Assembly (NCBI RefSeq): GCF_008312835.1
Contig: NZ_VSKS01000020.1
Coordinates: 62,001-126,000 of the forward strand
Source of the DNA: Streptomyces marokkonensis
Lineage (GTDB): Bacteria; Actinomycetota; Actinomycetes; Streptomycetales; Streptomycetaceae
Length of the DNA stretch: 64,000 bases
Reading direction: 5' to 3'
Both the position numbers and the translations under genes were made by a program. Numbering within the stretch: position 1 is the stretch's first letter; the number at the start of each line of letters is the position of its first letter. The notes beneath the pieces were generated by a model, which was given only the letters and a program-made list of their open reading frames with translations, did no database searches and was not told the DNA's origin. Shown piece after piece: positions 58,748 through 64,000 of this stretch.

Positions 58748-59587
58748 ATGACGAACCCCGCCGCCGAGCTGCGTGACCGCGCCCTCGCCTTTCGCTCCCT
58801 GCACGTCCCCGGGCGTCCGCTGATCCTGCCCAACGCCTGGGACGCCGCCAGTGCCCGCCTCGTGGAGGACGCGGGCGCCGCCGCCGTGGCGACCACGAGC
58901 GCCGGGGTCGCCTGGGTCCTCGGCGCGGCGGACGGGGAAGGCCTGGACCGCGGGCGGGCCCTGCGCGCCGTGACGCAGATCGCCGGGGCCGTCCGCGTGC
59001 CCGTCACCGCCGACATCGAGAGCGGCTACGCACAGGATCCGGCGGGAGTCGGCGACACCGTGCGCGCCGTGCTCGCGGCGGGCGCGGTCGGGGTGAACAT
59101 CGAGGACGCCCCGCACGGCACCGGCGGGGGCCCGTTGCGCCCGGCCGGGGAGCAGGCCGAGCGGATCGCCGCCGCCCGCGCGGCCGCGGACGGGGCCGGC
59201 GTGCCGCTGTTCGTCAACGCCCGCGTCGACACCTTCCTGTGCGGCGCCGGGGGAGTGGACGACACCGTGGAGCGCGCCGCCGCCTACCTCGCCGCGGGCG
59301 CCGACGGGATCTTCGTCCCCGGCACCGTCGACCCGGGGACCGTGAAGGAGCTCGCCGGCCGGATCGACGCCCCGTTGAACGTGATGGCCGGTCCCGGCGC
59401 CCCGCCGGCCGCTGAACTGGCCGCCCTGGGGGTGGCCCGCGTCAGCGTCGGTTCCGGCATCGCCCAGGCCGCGCACGCCCTGGTCCGCCGCGCCGCGCGG
59501 GAGCTGCTCGACGACGGGACGTACGAGGCGCAGGCCGGCGGCCTGGCGTACGGAACGCTCAACGCCCTGATGGCGGAAGCCCGTTAG
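58748..59587 (+). CDS. Isocitrate lyase/PEP mutase superfamily protein
   Basis: The 279-residue protein has the PEP mutase/isocitrate lyase barrel: LILPNAWDAASARLVEDAG, ATTSAGVAWVLGAADG, the metal-site VTADIESGYA, VGVNIEDAP and VNARVDTFLCG. Members cleave or form C-C or C-P bonds of small oxo-acids, often as lyases acting on methylisocitrate- or oxaloacetate-like substrates. The lyase Cys motif KKCGH is absent, so it is not isocitrate lyase. The ATG at 58748 starts the homologous region. The substrate is unknown. Confidence 0.88.
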   Translation: MTNPAAELRDRALAFRSLHVPGRPLILPNAWDAASARLVEDAGAAAVATTSAGVAWVLGAADGEGLDRGRALRAVTQIAGAVRVPVTADIESGYAQDPAGVGDTVRAVLAAGAVGVNIEDAPHGTGGGPLRPAGEQAERIAAARAAADGAGVPLFVNARVDTFLCGAGGVDDTVERAAAYLAAGADGIFVPGTVDPGTVKELAGRIDAPLNVMAGPGAPPAAELAALGVARVSVGSGIAQAAHALVRRAARELLDDGTYEAQAGGLAYGTLNALMAEAR

Positions 59588-59596
59588 CCCAACTCC

Positions 59597-60010
59597 TCAG
59601 GCGTCGCGCATCAACTCGGCGAGGCCGTGGTCCAGGTCGAGCTGGAGGAGCTCCAGACCGGCCGGCACCAGTTCGCTCGTGGCCTCGAGGAACCGGCGCA
59701 CCTCGCCCGAGCGGACATGCACGACAGCCGTCCCCTCGGGGGCGTGGAACTCCAGCACGGTGCGGTCGTAGCCGTAGGGACGCACCCGCACGTCGCCGTG
59801 GCCCTCGGGTCCCCGCAGCCCCGCGGCCAGCAGTTCGCGGGCGAACGTCCAGCAGACCTCGACGCCCTCCAGGGTGGCCGGCGCGGGGAAGGTCATGCGG
59901 ACGGCGAACGGGTCGTCGCGGTCGTAGTGCAGGGTGGCGGGAATGTTCGGCATCCGCGGCGCGGCGGCGACCAGGCGGGCCTCTACGGGCTGTTCGATGA
60001 CGGTGGACAA
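59597..60010 (-). CDS. SsgA-like sporulation/cell division regulator (probably SsgD)
   Basis: The 137-residue protein belongs to the SsgA-like protein family unique to morphologically complex actinomycetes, which guide septation and peptidoglycan turnover during sporulation. Typical segments are MPNIPATLHYDRDDPFAVRM, EGVEVCWTFARELLAAGL, GHGDVRVRPYGYDRTVLEFH and VRSGEVRRFLEAT. The most plausible start is the rare TTG at 60010 (STVIEQPVEARLV), preceded by GAGGGAGCAAGG. Position and sequence recall SsgD of S. coelicolor (SCO6722), but assignment among paralogues is from memory. Confidence 0.9.
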   Translation of the reverse strand: MSTVIEQPVEARLVAAAPRMPNIPATLHYDRDDPFAVRMTFPAPATLEGVEVCWTFARELLAAGLRGPEGHGDVRVRPYGYDRTVLEFHAPEGTAVVHVRSGEVRRFLEATSELVPAGLELLQLDLDHGLAELMRDA

Positions 60011-60110
60011 CGCCTTGCTCCCTCGTGACGGCTGGACGGGCTTCCGGGCGGATCGGGTCGGCTACTTGAGGAGACGACGGAATCAGCCAATCCGTGCACA
60101 CGATGAGCGA

Positions 60111-60124
60111 GTGACCTCTGTCAC
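60111..60124. promoter_or_regulatory. Small inverted repeat between divergent genes
   Basis: GTGAC-CTCT-GTCAC lies about 100 bp upstream of both the SsgA-like gene and the propeller gene. It may be a regulator site shared by the two; support is only its symmetry and place. Confidence 0.35.
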
Positions 60125-60228
60125 CGCCTTCATGCACCCGAGTGACACGGCTCTCCCCGCGCGTTCCGCCGCGCCCCGCCCCGACGCCCTCTGGACGGCG
60201 CCCGGACGGTGGACTACGTTCGCCCGCC

Positions 60229-61344
60229 ATGAGGCGCTCGGGGAGCACGCGACCGACGAGACGGACGAGACGAACCCACCGCCGGGTGACCGCGGCGGCC
60301 GTGTGCGCGGCGGCCCTGGCCGCCCTGACGGCCGCACCGGCCCAGGCGCACGGACCGGACCGGCAGACGTTGCCGCGCTGGTCGGTCAAGGACACCGGCA
60401 CTGCGGACGTCAGGTTCCGCGGTCTGTCCGCCGTCAGCCGCGACACCGCCTGGGTGGCCGGGAGCCTCGGCACCGTCCTGCGCACCACCGACGGTGGCGG
60501 GAGCTGGCGGAACGTCTCCCCGCCGGGCGCGGGGGAGTTGCAGTTCCGGGACATCGAGGCGTTCGACGCGCGGCGGGCCGTGGTGCTGGCCATCGGCGAG
60601 GGCGAGGCGTCCCGGGTGTACCGCACCGACGACGGCGGAGCGACCTGGACGGAGTCCTTCCGCAACACCGACGCCCGGGCCTTCTACGACTGCCTCACCT
60701 TCTTCGACCACCGCCACGGCCTCGCGATGAGCGACCCGGTGGACGGCAGGTTCCGCATCCTGTCGACCCGGGACGGCGGCCGCAGCTGGACGGTGCTGCC
60801 GGACAGCGGGATGCCCCCGGCGCTGGAGGGCGAGGCCGGCTTCGCGGCGAGCGGCCAGTGCCTGGTGTCCTCCGGGCCCAAGGACGCCTGGCTGGCCACG
60901 GGAGGAGCCGCGCGGGCACGCGTGCTGCACTCCGCCGACCGGGGCCGCACCTGGACGGTCACCGACACCCCGATCCCGGGCGGCGACCCGGCGCGCGGTG
61001 TCTTCGCCCTCGCCTTCCGCGACCGCGCCCACGGCCTCGCCGTGGGCGGCGACTTCCGTCCCGGCCAGGCCTCGCCGGACGCGGCCGCCCGCACCGCCGA
61101 CGCCGGCCGCACCTGGCGCCCGGCCGGCGCCCCGCCCCCGGCCTACCGGTCCGGTGTCGCCTGGCTCCCGCACAGCCGCACCGCCGCCCTCGCGGTGGGC
61201 CCCACCGGCACCGACCTGACGACCGACGCCGGCCGCTCCTGGCGGACCGTCGACACCGGCTCGTACGACACGGTCGACTGCACGCCCGACCACGGTTGCT
61301 GGGCGGCGGGGGAGAAGGGACGGGTTGCCCGCCTGGAGCACTGA
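60229..61344 (+). CDS. Secreted Ycf48-like/BNR-repeat beta-propeller protein
   Basis: The 371-residue precursor has a very basic n-region (RRSGSTRPTRRTRRTHRR), a hydrophobic core (VTAAAVCAAALAALTAA) and PAQA cleavage. The mature protein consists of beta-propeller blades with Asp-box-like turns: TTDGGGSWRNVS, TDDGGATWTESF, TRDGGRSWTVL, SADRGRTWTV, TADAGRTWRPA, TTDAGRSWRTV. This is the Ycf48/HCF136 or sialidase-like propeller type. No sialidase catalytic set is obvious, so an enzymatic role is unlikely. The ATG at 60229 directly precedes the signal peptide. Its external target is unknown. Confidence 0.83.
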   Translation: MRRSGSTRPTRRTRRTHRRVTAAAVCAAALAALTAAPAQAHGPDRQTLPRWSVKDTGTADVRFRGLSAVSRDTAWVAGSLGTVLRTTDGGGSWRNVSPPGAGELQFRDIEAFDARRAVVLAIGEGEASRVYRTDDGGATWTESFRNTDARAFYDCLTFFDHRHGLAMSDPVDGRFRILSTRDGGRSWTVLPDSGMPPALEGEAGFAASGQCLVSSGPKDAWLATGGAARARVLHSADRGRTWTVTDTPIPGGDPARGVFALAFRDRAHGLAVGGDFRPGQASPDAAARTADAGRTWRPAGAPPPAYRSGVAWLPHSRTAALAVGPTGTDLTTDAGRSWRTVDTGSYDTVDCTPDHGCWAAGEKGRVARLEH

Positions 61345-61415
61345 CGCGTGCGGCGTGCCCTGATCGCTGCCACCGTGGGTACCCGTTCGCTGTACGCGAG
61401 AGGAAGTGAGCGAAC

Positions 61416-61739
61416 ATGCCACGCGGTTCCAGCCCGAAGCGGGAGCGTCAGTACGAGCACATCAAGGAGAGCGCGAAGGACCGGGGCGAGAGCACCCGGC
61501 GCGCCGAGGAGATCGCCGCCCGGACGGTGAACAAGGAGCGTGCCCGGTCCGGCGAGTCCAAGACGGCCAGCCGCACCTCGACGCAGGACATGTCGTCCGG
61601 CAAGCGGGGCGGCCAGCGGTCCGGCAAGGGCTCCCAGGGCCCCACCCGGGACCAGCTGTACGAAGAGGCCAGGAAGCGGGGCGTGGAAGGCCGTTCGAGC
61701 ATGAACAAGAGCCAGCTCCAGCGGGCCCTCGGCAAGTGA
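61416..61739 (+). CDS. Small basic protein with C-terminal Rho-N/SAP-like motif
   Basis: The 107-residue protein is rich in Lys, Arg, Ser and Gln, mostly disordered (SPKRERQYEHIKESAKDRGE, GKRGGQRSGKGSQG), and ends in a helical TRDQLYEEARKRGVEGRSSM then NKSQLQRAL, which resembles the Rho termination factor N-terminal/SAP fold. Homologues in actinobacteria are often labelled plasmid stabilization protein without evidence. It may bind nucleic acid. GAGAGGAAGTGAG precedes the ATG. The function is unknown. Confidence 0.8.
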   Translation: MPRGSSPKRERQYEHIKESAKDRGESTRRAEEIAARTVNKERARSGESKTASRTSTQDMSSGKRGGQRSGKGSQGPTRDQLYEEARKRGVEGRSSMNKSQLQRALGK

Positions 61740-61806
61740 GCCGCCTCCGCGCGGTCGGGGACTCCTTCCGCGCGGAGAGCGCCCGCCCCGTAGGCTCAGG
61801 GGCACG

Positions 61807-62529
61807 ATGACGACCGTACGCACACCGGCCGGCTGGCCCGTGACCGAGGAAGAGGCCCGAGCGGTCCAGGACCGGCTCCGCACCCGGGTGGTGCTCGACG
61901 AACCGGGCCCGCCGCCCGGCACGGGCCATGTCACCGGGGTCGACGTGGCGTACGACGACGAGCGGGACGTCGTCGCCGCCGCGGCCGTCGTCCTGGACGC
62001 GGCGACCCTGGACGTCGTCGCCCGGTCCACGGCCGTGGGCCGCGTCTCCTTCCCGTACGTCCCCGGCCTGCTCGCCTTCCGCGAGATCCCCACCGTCCTC
62101 GCCGCCCTGGACGCCCTGCCCTGCCCGCCCGGGCTGGTGGTCTGCGACGGCTACGGCCTCGCCCACCCCCGCCGCTTCGGCCTGGCCAGCCACCTCGGCG
62201 TCCTCACCGGCCTGCCGACGATCGGCGTCGCCAAGAACCCCTTCACCTTCACCCACGAGGAACCGGACACCCCGCGCGGCAGCACCTCCCCGCTCCTCGC
62301 CGGCCGCGAGGAGGTCGGCCGGGCCCTGCGCACCAGGGACGCCGTCAAGCCGGTCTTCGTCTCGGTCGGCCACCGCGTGAGCCTGGACAACGCCTGCGCC
62401 CACACCCTCGCGCTGGCCCCCGGCTACCGCCTCCCCGAGACCACCCGCCGAGCGGACGCCCTGTGCCGGCGGGCACTCGCCGGGGCAGCTCCCGGCCGGC
62501 CGCCCGTCCAAGGTGAGTACGGGGCCTGA
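61807..62529 (+). CDS. nfi: Endonuclease V (deoxyinosine-specific)
   Basis: Endonuclease V nicks DNA near deoxyinosine, initiating alternative excision repair of deaminated adenine. The 240-residue protein shows VTGVDVAYDDERD (metal Asp), FPYVPGLLAFREIPTVLAAL (the PYIPG-like DNA wedge motif and Glu), LVVCDGYGLAHPRRFGLASH (Asp) and LPTIGVAKNPF (Lys). Length is at the normal 220-240. The ATG at 61807 is used. It is tandem with the small Rho-N-like gene, 67 bp apart. Confidence 0.93.
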   Translation: MTTVRTPAGWPVTEEEARAVQDRLRTRVVLDEPGPPPGTGHVTGVDVAYDDERDVVAAAAVVLDAATLDVVARSTAVGRVSFPYVPGLLAFREIPTVLAALDALPCPPGLVVCDGYGLAHPRRFGLASHLGVLTGLPTIGVAKNPFTFTHEEPDTPRGSTSPLLAGREEVGRALRTRDAVKPVFVSVGHRVSLDNACAHTLALAPGYRLPETTRRADALCRRALAGAAPGRPPVQGEYGA

Positions 62530-62577
62530 GTATCCCGGCGGATGCCGGCCCCCGCCCGCCCCGGCAGGCTGGCGTGC

Positions 62578-62724
62578 ATGACAACGCACCGTGCGCCCGA
62601 GCCCGTTGCCGCCGACGGCCGGCCCGTCGAGCGGGCCGTGACCGTCGGGCTGGCCCTCGCCGTACTCGCCGGACTGGGCTGGATCGCCGGGATGATCTAC
62701 ACGCTGGTCGAGTGGCCGCTGTAG
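62578..62724 (+). CDS. Small single-helix membrane protein
   Basis: The 48-residue protein consists of a polar N-terminus (MTTHRAPEPVAADGRP) and one membrane helix (VTVGLALAVLAGLGWIAGMI) ending YTLVEWPL. The ATG at 62578 is the likely start; an in-frame ATG 12 codons upstream adds only low-complexity residues. No family is recognised. It lies 48 bp after nfi on the same strand. Confidence 0.6.
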   Translation: MTTHRAPEPVAADGRPVERAVTVGLALAVLAGLGWIAGMIYTLVEWPL

Positions 62725-62742
62725 CCCCCGCCGGCCGTGCCG

Positions 62743-63921
62743 TCAGCGGGTCGCGGCGACACGGAAGCGGATACCCGCCGTCCGCAGGCGGTCGATCAGC
62801 GCGTCGCCCATCGCCACCGCCGTCGTGACCTGGCCCGAGGTCGGCGGAAGGTCGTCGAGGGCCAGGCACATGGCCCCCTCGGCCAGCATCTTCGCCGTCT
62901 CGTCGTAGCCGGGGTCGCCGCCCGCGACCTCCGTGTACACCCGCCGGCCGCCGCCCTCGCCGACGAAGCGGACGGTGAACCAGCTCCTGGCGCGCTTCTC
63001 GGGGCCCGGTCCGTCGCCGGGGCTGAGCCGTTCGGAGAGCCGGCGCCGCATCGGCGGCACCTGGGCCGCGGCGACCAGCGCGCCCACGGCCGCCACCCCG
63101 CCCACCGCCACCGGGAGACGACGCACGGCCGCGTAGTGCCGGTAGCGGAAGTCGGGGCCGTACCGGTCGAGTGACCTCGCCGAGCGGCGCACGATCTGCG
63201 GGTCGATCGTCGGCAGGGGCAGGGCCCAGGCGCCGACCTCCGGTGCGTAGCGCGGCGCGCCCATGGGGGCCGAGGCCCGCCGGTCCACCAGCCGCGGTTC
63301 GTGGTGCCGGCGATCGCGGGCCGCCGCGCGGAGCCCGCGGTGCCGGGCGAACTGGTTCAGCGCCGAGGCGAAGGTCCCGCCCGAGAAGGCCGCGTCGGCG
63401 GTGACGAAGCCGTCCACGGACAGCGGCACTCCCTCCGGCAGCTGCCGCACGGTGAAGTAGGCGCCCAGGTCGTGCGGCACCGAGTCGAAACCGCACGCGT
63501 GGACCAGCCGCGCGCCGGTCTCCCGCGCACGTGCGTCATGACGGACGTACACGAGGTCCACGAACTCCGGTTCACCCGTGAGGTCGACGTAGTCGGCCCC
63601 GGTGTCCGCGCAGGCGGCGACGAGTTCCTCGCCGTACTCCACGTAGGGGCCCACGGTCGTGGCGACCACGCGCGCGTTCTCGGCGAGGGCGCGCAGGGAA
63701 GCGGGGTCGGACACGTCCGCCCGCAGCAGCCCCGCCTCCCCGCCTCCGGGCAGCCGCTCCCGCAACCGCTCCAGCTTCTCCGTGCTCCGGCCGGCGATCG
63801 CCCAGCGCAGCCCCGCGGGGGCATGGGCGGCGAGGTACTCCGCGGTCAGCGTCCCGACGAAGCCGGTCGCTCCGAAAAGCACGATGTCGTAGGGACGGTC
63901 CGTCCTGTTCAGCCTGCTCAT
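62743..63921 (-). CDS. Saccharopine dehydrogenase-like oxidoreductase (trans-acting enoyl reductase type)
   Basis: The 392-residue protein starts with a Rossmann fold (YDIVLFGATGFVGTLTAEYL) and continues WAIAGRSTEKLERLRERL, VVATTVGPYVEYGEELVAAC and GADYVDLTGEPEFVD, as in saccharopine dehydrogenase C-terminal-like proteins and mycobacterial trans-acting enoyl reductases (Rv2449c/Rv2953 type). A hydrophobic segment around residue 275 (VAVGGVAAVGALVAAAQV) suggests membrane association. The mycobacterial members act with polyketide synthases in lipid synthesis; here no PKS is adjacent and the substrate is unknown. Confidence 0.85.
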   Translation of the reverse strand: MSRLNRTDRPYDIVLFGATGFVGTLTAEYLAAHAPAGLRWAIAGRSTEKLERLRERLPGGGEAGLLRADVSDPASLRALAENARVVATTVGPYVEYGEELVAACADTGADYVDLTGEPEFVDLVYVRHDARARETGARLVHACGFDSVPHDLGAYFTVRQLPEGVPLSVDGFVTADAAFSGGTFASALNQFARHRGLRAAARDRRHHEPRLVDRRASAPMGAPRYAPEVGAWALPLPTIDPQIVRRSARSLDRYGPDFRYRHYAAVRRLPVAVGGVAAVGALVAAAQVPPMRRRLSERLSPGDGPGPEKRARSWFTVRFVGEGGGRRVYTEVAGGDPGYDETAKMLAEGAMCLALDDLPPTSGQVTTAVAMGDALIDRLRTAGIRFRVAATR

Positions 63922-64000
63922 GACACCCCTTGGTCCTGCAGCCGCGCCGCTGTCGGTGGCCGAGGCTAGCGTGAGGGGTGCGGAGCCCGACGACGAGCCC

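Noticed and set aside
60142-60228. Longer N-terminus for the propeller protein
   Set aside because: ATG 60229 begins a normal signal peptide; the upstream part is Arg/Pro low complexity and would bury the signal.
61807-62529. Mobile-element nuclease
   Set aside because: The catalytic and wedge motifs are those of housekeeping endonuclease V, and no inverted repeats or transposase lie nearby.

Overview
The window is Streptomyces chromosome. Base composition is very GC rich, GTG starts and ATGA/GTGA start-stop overlaps are common, and it carries developmental markers found only in streptomycetes: a complete ramC-ramS-ramA-ramB/ramR locus for the SapB morphogen, an SsgA-like protein, a WhiB-like protein and the two-domain small laccase. 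From memory, several genes and their order match the SCO6657-SCO6725 part of S. coelicolor. No tRNA, rRNA, insertion sequence or CRISPR array was seen.

Layout. 1-9.2 kb: a truncated serine hydrolase, a PPOX-type flavin/F420 protein, a UvrA-like ATPase, and a tightly overlapping minus-strand pentose-phosphate operon (tal-zwf-opcA-pgi remnant-gnd-histidine phosphatase). 9.2-18.7 kb: secreted GH16 glucanase with a perfect LacI-type operator, an MMPL exporter, a NarL-type two-component system, a GH4 phospho-glycosidase and an ATP-grasp protein. 18.9-24 kb: a metallophosphoesterase/phosphopantetheinyl transferase pair resembling mycobacterial PptH/PptT, an XRE regulator plus ImmA/IrrE-like peptidase, an HTH-less MmyB-type protein behind a large palindrome, and a chimeric oxidoreductase/FCD gene. 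24.2-31.5 kb: the SapB locus. 31.5-41.4 kb: a TetR gene behind four overlapping palindromes, a DUF2510 protein, a large STAND-type ATPase lacking its HTH, a DUF3048 lipoprotein, an alcohol dehydrogenase and a divergent NHEJ ligase/polymerase pair. 41.4-48.5 kb: a translationally coupled secreted pair (blue-copper/DUF1080 protein and ThuA/sugar dehydrogenase) divergent from a small laccase, then a LacI regulator. 48.9-53.6 kb: VOC protein, WhiB protein, unusual SDR, acyl-ACP desaturase with a tandem operator, and DDAH. 53.8-57.9 kb: UvrA-like ATPase and ABC-F ATPase in one operon behind a leader whose short peptide ends in RLRF. 58-64 kb: GPP34 protein, PEP-mutase-like enzyme, SsgA-like protein, Ycf48-like propeller, Rho-N-like protein, endonuclease V, a small membrane protein and a saccharopine-dehydrogenase-like enzyme.

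Most noteworthy: the RLR leader/attenuator upstream of the ABC-F/UvrA-like operon, a possible extracellular copper/PQQ redox module around the laccase, operator arrays at the TetR, XRE and desaturase genes, the FAD-oxidoreductase/FCD gene fusion, the pgi remnant, and an SDR-like enzyme with a zinc-ribbon-like N-terminus and no catalytic tyrosine. All functional calls are from reading the sequence without database searches.
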